Shown here in pieces: positions 1-5,155 of a stretch of 10,277 nt of DNA. The stretch's first letter is position 1; each line of letters opens with the position of its first letter. Made by a program: the position numbers and the translations under genes. A model generated the notes under the pieces. The model did not search any database and was not told the origin of the DNA. It worked only from the letters and a program-made list of their open reading frames with translations. The stretch comes from an uncultured bacterium (lineage in GTDB: Bacteria > Actinomycetota > Actinomycetes > S36-B12): positions 1-10,277 of the forward strand of contig CAJBMR010000114.1 in NCBI GenBank assembly GCA_903954205.1, read 5' to 3'.

Positions 1-2
1 CA

Positions 3-428
3 CCCAAGCCGCGTTTCTGGTGGTCCTACTGGCGCCAGCAGGTGCTCTACGCGGCCGCGCTGGAGGGCACCGGCGAGCCCGTTGCCGAGATCGAGTTGCT
101 CTATCTCAAGGATCCGCGTGCCGTGACCCGGCCGGTGTATCCCGCCGCGATTCGACGTGCGCTCGCCGATCTTGAGTCCGCGCACGCGCAGCGCGAGGCG
201 ATGGCGACCGGGGGTGCGTGGGAGGCCAGGCCCGGGCCGCTGTGCCGTTACTGCGACTTCCAGCCCGTGTGCCCCGCGCAGCGCAGTGGTGCGCCCAAGC
301 CCGGAAGCGCGGACAGCGATGCCGCGCTTCGGGAGCGAGGCCTCGGACAGCGGGGCTCGGAGGTTGCTGTGCCGACACCACCGACCGGTGACTTGCTCGA
401 CATTCTCGATGACGAGGTGCAGGCGTGA
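3..428 (+). CDS. RecB/Cas4-like PD-(D/E)XK nuclease, C-terminal part (5' end outside window)
   Basis: The reading frame is open from the first bases of the window, so this is the C-terminal part of a longer protein (about 141 residues visible). The segment RQQVLYAAALEG (33-68) fits the QxxxY motif late in RecB-family nuclease domains. It is followed by the usual strand (IELLYL) and a Cx2Cx5C cluster, CRYCDFQPVC (243-272), which in AddB/Cas4/RecB-type nucleases supplies three of the four Fe-S cysteines. The tail after the cysteines is low-complexity and ends in an acidic stretch, DLLDILDDEV. The catalytic D...ExK residues would lie upstream and cannot be seen. Its stop overlaps the start of the next nuclease-like gene (GTGA), so the two are translationally coupled and probably form one complex. 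A helicase partner may lie upstream. The family call is firm; the biological role (repair or defence) is not known. Confidence 0.8.
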   Translation, partial: PKPRFWWSYWRQQVLYAAALEGTGEPVAEIELLYLKDPRAVTRPVYPAAIRRALADLESAHAQREAMATGGAWEARPGPLCRYCDFQPVCPAQRSGAPKPGSADSDAALRERGLGQRGSEVAVPTPPTGDLLDILDDEVQA

Positions 429-2209
429 GCCAGGTCGAGATTCCGCCGTGGACGCCACCGTGGCGCGTGGTGGTGCGTGACCGGCTCATTCGGGTGAGTG
501 CAGCCCACGTGCGCGGCGAAGAGCGTTGGGAGTGCCCCACCCAGATCGCCGTGAAGGCAAGGCCCACGCTGCAGGTGGACCGCGATCCCTCGGTGCGTCC
601 CACGTATCCGCCCTTCCACGCCTTTGCACTCGGCCTCGCTCGTGATGCCGCCTACGCCGTGATGTCCTCGGGCACGGATCCTGAGGTAGCGCTCGATCAG
701 GTGTGCGCGACGTCGAATGGTGACGTCGCCGACGCCGCTCGCACGGTCGCGCGCGAGGCACTGCAGGGCTACCTCATCGCGGTCGCGCGCTTGCGCGACA
801 CGGGAGAGTTGCCTGCCGAGACCGTGGTGCGCGAGTTCTTCGCCGCCGATGAGATCGATGTGCGGGTCGAGTGGTCAGCATGGGGCCTGATGCATGTGAG
901 CCGCGACGGTGCGGACCGGGAATTCCATGTCCTCACCTGGGAGCAGGCGGGCGCTCGTCGCCGTGACCCGGCGTACCTCGCCGTCTATGCCCGTGTAGCC
1001 GCGGATGCGCTCATGAAGCAGGAGGGGAGCCTCTGGCGCGAGCGCTGGCCGGCAGCCACCTCCCAGCCCGGACCAGCGCAGCGCGTGCGCGTACGCGAGA
1101 TCGGCATGCTGGATGCAAGCGATGCACTTCTACTCGACATCACTGCTGATGATGCTCGTGCGCGCTTCCCTGAGCTTGTCTCCGAGCGCGTGCAGGTCTT
1201 GGGCGGGGGTGCGTTCAACCCGGGATCGCGCTGTGCATCGTGCACCGTGCGCTACGAATGCCCGGGTGTGGCGCGCATGCCCGGCGTGCTCGGTGTCGCA
1301 GGCCCCGCGCTCTGGACACGCGCCCTGAGCCCGGGCGACCTCACCACCGCGCGCACCTGCACATGGCAGGTCCACCTTGAGCGGGAGTTGTCCCTTCCAC
1401 GTGCGCGGCGCGAGACGACCGAGGCGATGGTGCGCGGCACGCATCTGCATTCCTGGCTCGAGCACGCCCACGCCCGTCTCGTCGCTTGCACTCCCGAGGA
1501 CCTCCCCCTGCCCAACGAGGGCTTGGGGGAGGTGGCTGAGTTGCTCGGCTGGGATGAGGCGACCTATGCGGCCTTGCGCCCCTACCTCCTGCAGCACATT
1601 TCCGCGTGCCCGCTGCACCGAGAGGATGTCGTTGCGGCCTACCCCGAGCAGTCGCTTACCGCCTGGGATACCGACGTCGACGTTGTCATGAGCACGCGCA
1701 CGGACCTCGTGGTGGAGACTGCGGACGGCTACCTCGTTCGCGAGACCAAGAGTGTCGGCGCACACCACGAAATGCCGCAGACAGCCGCAGAGGTATTCGA
1801 GCGCTATCCGCAGGTCGCCGTGGCACTCTGCCTGCTCGCCGATGGACTCGACCCGGTGACGGGAGCTGTCTCCCACAATGTGCGCCCAGCACGAGTCGAG
1901 GTCGAGATCCTGCGTCCCGATGGCCATGAGGTGCGGGGATTCGACACTTCAGATAGCGAGGCCGTGCTCATTGCCCGAGCCACAATCGCGGAGGCCGTCG
2001 ACACGATCCTCTACCTGCCCGCTGAGCCGCACGTGGGCCGGCACTGCTCGTGGTGCCCGGTGTCGAGATGGTGTGTGGCCTATTCCGGCGACGTGCCTGC
2101 GCATGCCGATGAGGCAGAGCCGGGTGCAGACGGTGACCGCCCCCGCATGTCTCTGCTCGCCTATGCCGAAGCCGTGACTGTCGAAACTGATTCGGACATG
2201 CCCTTCTGA
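425..2209 (+). CDS. Tandem RecB-like protein: degenerate N-terminal and intact C-terminal PD-(D/E)XK domain with Fe-S cysteines
   Basis: 594 residues, starting at a GTG that shares TG with the upstream stop. The C-terminal half is a full RecB/AddB-type nuclease: C312 in an LSPGDL...TCTW segment, the GTHLHSWLE helix (H342, E346), D427 in RTDLVV, E440-T-K442, Q463, and Cx2Cx5C at C541/C544/C550. C312 plus those three cysteines would hold a 4Fe-4S cluster. The N-terminal half repeats the outer layout: C37 in RWECPTQ, a GLARDAAY helix near residue 70, a sheet region near 145-172, and Cx2Cx5C at C270/C273/C279. Where D and ExK should be, it reads WGLMHV and FHVLTW, so this copy looks catalytically dead. 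Inference: a two-fold nuclease in which the first fold binds DNA or the partner nuclease. The role could be DNA repair or phage defence; the window does not decide. The tail after residue 555 is acidic and probably disordered. Confidence 0.85.
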   Translation: MSQVEIPPWTPPWRVVVRDRLIRVSAAHVRGEERWECPTQIAVKARPTLQVDRDPSVRPTYPPFHAFALGLARDAAYAVMSSGTDPEVALDQVCATSNGDVADAARTVAREALQGYLIAVARLRDTGELPAETVVREFFAADEIDVRVEWSAWGLMHVSRDGADREFHVLTWEQAGARRRDPAYLAVYARVAADALMKQEGSLWRERWPAATSQPGPAQRVRVREIGMLDASDALLLDITADDARARFPELVSERVQVLGGGAFNPGSRCASCTVRYECPGVARMPGVLGVAGPALWTRALSPGDLTTARTCTWQVHLERELSLPRARRETTEAMVRGTHLHSWLEHAHARLVACTPEDLPLPNEGLGEVAELLGWDEATYAALRPYLLQHISACPLHREDVVAAYPEQSLTAWDTDVDVVMSTRTDLVVETADGYLVRETKSVGAHHEMPQTAAEVFERYPQVAVALCLLADGLDPVTGAVSHNVRPARVEVEILRPDGHEVRGFDTSDSEAVLIARATIAEAVDTILYLPAEPHVGRHCSWCPVSRWCVAYSGDVPAHADEAEPGADGDRPRMSLLAYAEAVTVETDSDMPF

Positions 2210-2246
2210 ACTGGCTGGCGTGATCGAGGTGTGCCACGCTCACCCC

Positions 2247-2486
2247 ATGCCGGAGTCCCCGACGCCCGAGACGGTCCCCGTCCCCTGGTCCGCGCGCTCT
2301 CCGCAACGCTACGTATTCGCAGTCCTGGCGGTCGTGATCGGGATCGCGGTCGTCGTCACGGCCCTCGCCTACATTCGCGCGGGGACCGGAGGGGTGGTGC
2401 CCTTCCTCATGATTACGGTCGGGCCGGTACTTGCCGCGGTCTACGTCTACTACTTCGGCTTCCGGAAGTTCGACCAGCAGGACTAG
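2247..2486 (+). CDS. Small two-helix membrane protein, unknown function
   Basis: 79 residues from the ATG at 2247. An in-frame GTG at 2220 would add nine residues (MIEVCHAHP) and looks less likely. A Pro-rich N-terminus is followed by two hydrophobic helices, about residues 22-44 (YVFAVLAVVIGIAVVVTALAY) and 50-70, and a short charged end, FRKFDQQD. No Shine-Dalgarno is visible. CACGCT sits exactly 6 nt before the ATG, which resembles the weaker leaderless promoters in this window. The gene is convergent with the HNH nuclease: the palindrome CTAG at 2483-2486 supplies the TAG stop on both strands, so the two reading frames overlap by 4 nt. I do not recognise a family; small actinobacterial membrane proteins of this shape are common and mostly uncharacterised. 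Confidence 0.7.
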   Translation: MPESPTPETVPVPWSARSPQRYVFAVLAVVIGIAVVVTALAYIRAGTGGVVPFLMITVGPVLAAVYVYYFGFRKFDQQD

Positions 2487-3124
2487 CGCGCGCGAGCAGG
2501 CAGCGTGATGCGCGGATTGCCGCAGGCATTGGCCAACACTCGCAGGGAGGCGTGCTCCGTCCTGTCGATAGTGAGCCGCCAGCGCCACTTCACGGCGATC
2601 CACTCGGTGACGTAGGTGCAGCGGTACGCCGTACGCGGGGGCAGCCATTCCGCCGGATCCTGGTCACCTTTGGAGCGGTTGCTCGACGCGGTCACTGCGA
2701 TGAGGGATCCGGCGTACCCGAGGTCATTGGCGAAACGCTCGCGCACCTCGGTCGTCCATCGCCGTGCGCCTGATCCCCACGCCTCCGCCAGCGGCACCAT
2801 GTGGTCGACATCCAGTAGCGAGGGATCGCGCACGGTGACGCCGTCGAAGGCGGAGAACCACCTTCCCGAGCCGACGGGGCACGACGTGCCCGTGCTCGGG
2901 CCACTGACCGCCTCGATCATGAGCACCCGGTCGCGCACGTCGCAGTCATCGCCGAGATAGTCCCAGTGCGGGAAGAGGTCGCGGTCGTAGCCGGCGGTGC
3001 GCTCTGGCGCGACCGTGAGCGATCGCAGCACCGAGAGGACTGAGCTCCCCTGAGCGCTTGCGGGGGGTGCGGCGATGAGTCCGATCGCCATCGCCGCGAC
3101 GCACGCTGCCGCACTTCTGCGCAC
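2483..3124 (-). CDS. Secreted HNH endonuclease-family protein (DUF1524/GmrSD C-terminal-like)
   Basis: 213 residues from the GTG at 3124. The longer upstream reading frame is rejected because this start gives a clean signal peptide (MRRSAAACVAAMAIGLIAAPPASAQ, predicted cut after ASA, residue 24) and has a G-run Shine-Dalgarno 4 nt upstream. The core motif is D107-H108 in DVDHMVPLAEAW, followed by N149-R150-S-K-G-D and W160, the betabeta-alpha-metal pattern of HNH proteins of the DUF1524 type, common as exported nucleases in actinobacteria. Four cysteines (C61, C82, C169, C201) could form two disulfides, as expected outside the cell. The likely role is non-specific extracellular DNA or RNA cleavage for nutrient use; a toxin-like role is possible but no immunity gene is evident. 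It has its own promoter (TAATAT, 3154-3159) and is divergent from the RiPP precursor. Confidence 0.87.
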   Translation of the reverse strand: MRRSAAACVAAMAIGLIAAPPASAQGSSVLSVLRSLTVAPERTAGYDRDLFPHWDYLGDDCDVRDRVLMIEAVSGPSTGTSCPVGSGRWFSAFDGVTVRDPSLLDVDHMVPLAEAWGSGARRWTTEVRERFANDLGYAGSLIAVTASSNRSKGDQDPAEWLPPRTAYRCTYVTEWIAVKWRWRLTIDRTEHASLRVLANACGNPRITLPARAR

Positions 3125-3144
3125 TCGTCCCCCCAAGGTCGCCG

Positions 3145-3168
3145 GGCGGCGCCATATTAGGCGGCGCC
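3145..3168. repeat. GGCGGCGCC direct repeats flanking the HNH promoter -10 box
   Basis: GGCGGCGCC occurs at 3145-3153 and again at 3160-3168, with the -10 box exactly in the 6-nt gap. Each copy includes the palindrome GGCGCC, so the pair can also be read as two dyads 15 bp apart. The placement fits a repressor operator, but this is GC-rich DNA and no regulator is known. Confidence 0.35.
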
Positions 3169-3183
3169 CTATTCGGTGGTCAC
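3154..3183 (-). promoter_or_regulatory. Promoter of the secreted HNH nuclease gene
   Basis: On the minus strand, -10 TAATAT (3159-3154) lies 18 nt after GTGACC (3183-3178), which matches the TGAC core of a -35 box. Transcription would start near 3147, giving a 5' leader of about 23 nt before the GTG at 3124. This is the best consensus promoter in the window. Confidence 0.6.
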
Positions 3184-3185
3184 CC

Positions 3186-3266
3186 GTGACGGTTCCCACT
3201 CTGTCCGAGGTCGTCGCCGGAGACAGCCTCCATCCCGGGCCCGTCATCGTGCTCGGTAGGGGGTAG
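3186..3266 (+). other. Possible remnant of a second NHLP leader sequence
   Basis: In one frame this stretch reads VTVPTLSEVVAGDSLHPGPV and then a stop at 3264. Positions 3192-3213 match the start of the RiPP precursor (3384-3405) at 20 of 22 bases in the same codon phase. Positions 3201-3216 match an internal leader segment (3480-3495) at 16 of 16 bases, and the gap-free alignment continues weakly for about 45 more bases. It has no good start signal and is far too short for a precursor. It could be decayed leader DNA or chance similarity from shared Ser-Glu-Val codons. Confidence 0.22.
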
Positions 3267-3291
3267 CGGACCCCCTGACGTGCCCTCAGGG
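3258..3291. promoter_or_regulatory. Two overlapping, mutually exclusive hairpins upstream of the RiPP precursor
   Basis: AGGGGGT (3258-3264) pairs perfectly with ACCCCCT (3270-3276) across the loop AGCGG. CCCTGA (3273-3278) pairs perfectly with TCAGGG (3286-3291) across a 7-nt loop. The arms share CCCT, so only one can form at a time. A third, imperfect dyad, CGTG...CACG, spans 3279-3296. No U-tract follows. If transcribed this would look like an attenuator; if not, a protein operator. Confidence 0.4.
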
Positions 3292-3377
3292 ACACGAGTT
3301 CACGCGCAAGGGGGTGGTATCTCCCGGACATAGGAGACATACTCCACGAATTGCTTGTCCGCGATTTGGAGGTCCCC

Positions 3378-3665
3378 ATGGCTGTTCCCACTCGCTCCGA
3401 GGTCGAAGCGATCATCGCTGAGCGCATCGCCGCCGACCCCGCCTACCGCGAAACCCTGCTGGCCGACCCGCGCGCCGTACTGTCCGAGGTCGTCGGATTC
3501 GACATCCCCGAGAGCGTCCAGGTCGTCCTGCACGAGGAATCTCTCACCCAGATCCATCTCACCGTCCCCGCAAGTGAGAATCTCAGTGACGCCGACCTGG
3601 AACTCGTCGCCGGCGGTGCGGATTTGTGGGCGTCTAATTGCGGGGTTTTTTGCTGTGATGGGTAG
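3378..3665 (+). CDS. RiPP precursor peptide with NHLP (nitrile hydratase-like) leader and Gly-Gly site
   Basis: 95 residues from the ATG at 3378, fixed by GGAGG at 3368-3372, 5 nt upstream. Residues 1-80 follow the NHLP/TOMM leader pattern closely: EAIIAERIAADPAY, LLADPRAVLSEVVGFDIP, ESVQVVLHEES, then a final acidic helix DADLELVAGG. Leaders of this family derive from the nitrile hydratase alpha subunit and are cut after Gly-Gly by the C39 peptidase of a PCAT-type exporter. The predicted core is 15 residues, ADLWASNCGVFCCDG, with three Cys, one Ser and no Thr. That allows three thiazol(in)es, a single lanthionine, a disulfide or another Cys linkage. No cyclodehydratase, LanM, radical SAM enzyme or transporter is in the window, so product class is unknown. 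A CATACT hexamer at 3338-3343 is a weak -10 candidate. Core codons differ sharply from leader codons. Confidence 0.88.
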   Translation: MAVPTRSEVEAIIAERIAADPAYRETLLADPRAVLSEVVGFDIPESVQVVLHEESLTQIHLTVPASENLSDADLELVAGGADLWASNCGVFCCDG

Positions 3666-3672
3666 CTGATGT

Positions 3673-3699
3673 GTGGGTGGGCGTGGTGGTCCCACCCAC
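3673..3699 (+). terminator. Hairpin terminator after the RiPP precursor
   Basis: GTGGGTGGG (3673-3681) and CCCACCCAC (3691-3699) form a perfect 9-bp stem with a 9-nt loop, starting 8 nt after the precursor stop. There is no U-tract, which is common for actinobacterial terminators. It implies the precursor is a single-gene transcript. Confidence 0.65.
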
Positions 3700-3791
3700 C
3701 CGTAGTTGTGGTGCACGGTGTGGGTGGTGCGCGCGCGGGTGTTCATTGACCTGGGTACCCCGTGTGCCACCGGCAACACCGCCCATCGGCA

Positions 3792-4721
3792 TCAACTCGC
3801 CGGCGGACTGAGTCGCTCGGCGGCGACGTCTCGAGCGATGTCGAGGAAGCGCGCGACCGCGGGAGTGCGCCGCTGCTCGGGCTCGAGCGCGAGCACGATC
3901 GACCGGGGAGCTATGGGGGGCTCCGTCGGGAGGACGACCACCTCGGGATCGGTGAGATCGACGGCGAGCTGAGGCATGATCGCGGCCCCCATGCCGTTGC
4001 GGACCATGGCCTGCTTCGCACCGTTGTCGTTCGTGCGGAAGGCATAGGTCGTCGTGATCCCGGCATCCCTGAGGTGCTGGTCGATGTACGCCTGCGATGT
4101 CCCCACGTGCTCTCCGATGAGGCCGAGGTCGGTGATCTCTCGAAGAGTCACGGAATGCGCTCCGACATAGGGGTCCCGGCGTGGCAGCACGGCGACGAAG
4201 GGGTCGGTGCCGAGGTCCACGAGGTCGATGGAGGTGTCGTGGACCGGACCGGCGAGAAATGCGACGTCGATGTCGCCTGAGTGAAAGCGATCGATGAGCA
4301 CGGAGTTCTCATCCTCCTCGATCGCGCGCATGATGAGACCCGGGATTTCTCGGCGCACCCGCCCGACGATGTCGGGGAGGAGTTCGACCGCGACGCTTTG
4401 GAAGGTGCCGATGATGAGTCGGCCCCCTGTGCCAGCGGCGATGTCGGCGATCTCCTCCCGCGCGGCGTCGAGGCGGTCGAGGATCACCTCGGCGTGGCTC
4501 AGCAGGGCGCGACCGACCGGGGTGAGGATGACCGGCTTCGGCCCGCCTGGGCGCTCGAACACCGGGCTGCCCACGAGAGCCTCGAGGCCGGCGACTTGTT
4601 GGCTGATAGCCGCCTGGGAGTAGCCGAGGATGTCGGCGGCGCCCCGGAAGGTCCCCTCCTCGGCTACGGCGCGCAGGGCTTCAAGGTGTCGTACCTCGTA
4701 GCGAGGGGGACCGAAAGGCAT
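3792..4721 (-). CDS. LysR-family transcriptional regulator
   Basis: 309 residues from the ATG at 4721. A longer frame from 4745 is rejected because TATGCT lies exactly 6 nt before 4721, making the start a leaderless one, and because the helix-turn-helix then begins at the usual distance. The N-terminal winged HTH (about residues 11-70) includes TFRGAADILGYSQAAISQQVAGLE and the family ending VFER...LTPVGRALL. Residues 80-100 form the linker helix. Residues 100-300 form the two-lobed effector domain (RLIIGTFQSVAVELLP; GDIDVAFLAGP; NGMGAAIMPQLA). The effector is unknown. It is divergent from the 81-aa gene at 4858 with a perfect dyad between them, so it most likely controls that gene and itself. 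No metabolic operon is attached, so its ligand cannot be guessed from context. Confidence 0.95.
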   Translation of the reverse strand: MPFGPPRYEVRHLEALRAVAEEGTFRGAADILGYSQAAISQQVAGLEALVGSPVFERPGGPKPVILTPVGRALLSHAEVILDRLDAAREEIADIAAGTGGRLIIGTFQSVAVELLPDIVGRVRREIPGLIMRAIEEDENSVLIDRFHSGDIDVAFLAGPVHDTSIDLVDLGTDPFVAVLPRRDPYVGAHSVTLREITDLGLIGEHVGTSQAYIDQHLRDAGITTTYAFRTNDNGAKQAMVRNGMGAAIMPQLAVDLTDPEVVVLPTEPPIAPRSIVLALEPEQRRTPAVARFLDIARDVAAERLSPPAS

Positions 4722-4727
4722 GACATA

Positions 4728-4733
4728 AGCATA
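4728..4733 (-). promoter_or_regulatory. Leaderless -10 box of the LysR gene
   Basis: TATGCT on the minus strand (4733-4728) is followed by six bases and then the ATG at 4721, so transcription would begin on the start codon. It fits the actinobacterial TANNNT rule and decides the start. The -35 region falls inside the dyad at 4745-4760. Confidence 0.6.
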
Positions 4734-4744
4734 AGCGATCGACA

Positions 4745-4760
4745 CGATGAGAATTCATCG
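4745..4760. promoter_or_regulatory. Perfect dyad, probable LysR operator
   Basis: CGATGA and TCATCG form a perfect 6-bp inverted repeat around GAAT. It sits between the divergent LysR and 81-aa genes, over the LysR -35 region and directly before the putative -35 of the 81-aa gene. That placement suits both autorepression and activation. It is not an exact T-N11-A box, so the assignment rests on symmetry and position. Confidence 0.5.
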
Positions 4761-4761
4761 C

Positions 4762-4790
4762 TTTACGTGATGGAATCGGCGACCTACTCT
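4762..4790 (+). promoter_or_regulatory. Promoter of the 81-aa protein gene
   Basis: TTTACG (4762-4767), a 17-nt spacer and TACTCT (4785-4790) give a plausible sigma-70-type promoter abutting the dyad at 4745-4760. The start site would be near 4797, leaving a 5' leader of about 60 nt. Confidence 0.5.
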
Positions 4791-4793
4791 CGT

Positions 4794-4820
4794 GGTGTCG
4801 GCACTTCCCCCGACGACACC
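4794..4820. promoter_or_regulatory. Inverted repeat at the start of the 5' leader of the 81-aa gene
   Basis: GGTGTCG (4794-4800) and CGACACC (4814-4820) are perfectly complementary across 13 nt. They begin at the predicted transcription start. This could be a second operator half-site pair or a leader hairpin upstream of the Shine-Dalgarno at 4846-4852. Confidence 0.4.
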
Positions 4821-4857
4821 GAGCTCGCGCAGGAACCGAGCACACGAAGGAGTAGTC

Positions 4858-5103
4858 ATGACCCTCACCCGCACCTCTCTCGAGGGCTTGGCCCGCCGCG
4901 TCGCGGAGTCCGGCCTCACCGCCGCGGCCCCCGGCGACCTCGATGTGCTGGCCGAGACGGCCGAGGTCATCGGGCTCAACCCCGTCCTCGCCGAGGTCCT
5001 CGTGGATCCGTCGGAGCCGATCGTGGCCCGCGAGCGCGCTTTCAGCCTCATCGCCTGCGCCGTCTCCGGCCAGGTCCGCGGCGGAGTTGCCCTCGCTGCC
5101 TGA
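4858..5103 (+). CDS. 81-aa helical protein of unknown function, divergent from LysR
   Basis: The ATG at 4858 is set by a strong Shine-Dalgarno, GAAGGAG (4846-4852), 5 nt upstream. That SD excludes the longer in-frame extension beginning at 4792. The protein is Ala/Leu/Val-rich, mostly helical in appearance, without a signal peptide or clear membrane span: a helix near 7-20, another near 27-38, a turn at LNP, then a helix to DPSEP (51-55) and a last helix from about 57 to 72. The ending is small and hydrophobic (GGVALAA). I do not recognise it. There is a faint look of an OSCP/ATP-synthase-delta helix bundle (VLAEVLVDPSEP...RERAFSLI), which I would not rely on. Its good SD, own promoter and terminator, and codon use like the neighbours argue that it is expressed. 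It is the only apparent target of the LysR regulator here. Confidence 0.7.
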   Translation: MTLTRTSLEGLARRVAESGLTAAAPGDLDVLAETAEVIGLNPVLAEVLVDPSEPIVARERAFSLIACAVSGQVRGGVALAA

Positions 5104-5114
5104 TTCCCAACGTG

Positions 5115-5155
5115 CGAAAGCGCCTGTCATCCTGCTCGGATGGCAGGCGTTTTCG
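5115..5155 (+). terminator. Long hairpin after the 81-aa gene, overlapping the esterase start
   Basis: 5115-5132 pairs with 5138-5155: 18 contiguous base pairs including two G-T wobbles, with the loop TGCTC. The 3' arm ends in TTTTCG and the 5' arm holds GAAA, so it resembles a bidirectional intrinsic terminator for the gene ending at 5103. The esterase ATG (5140-5142) lies inside the 3' arm, so any read-through mRNA would have that start codon base-paired. Confidence 0.7.

Noticed and set aside
1130..1927. 265-aa minus-strand reading frame
   Set aside because: It lies wholly inside the tandem nuclease gene, whose family motifs are clear; the antisense frame shows no domain and arises from GC-rich codons.
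3..2209. Cas4 of a CRISPR system
   Set aside because: The Fe-S nuclease motifs fit the wider RecB/AddB/Cas4 group, but there is no cas1, cas2 or repeat array, and the 594-aa tandem form is too long for Cas4.
3300..3779. 159-aa minus-strand frame over the RiPP precursor
   Set aside because: Antisense to a well-supported precursor with SD and terminator; no domain seen.
3737..3780. GGGTGTT...AACACC inverted repeat as a LysR terminator
   Set aside because: The loop of over 30 nt and six-base arm make it too weak to support; nothing better is visible between 3700 and 3791.
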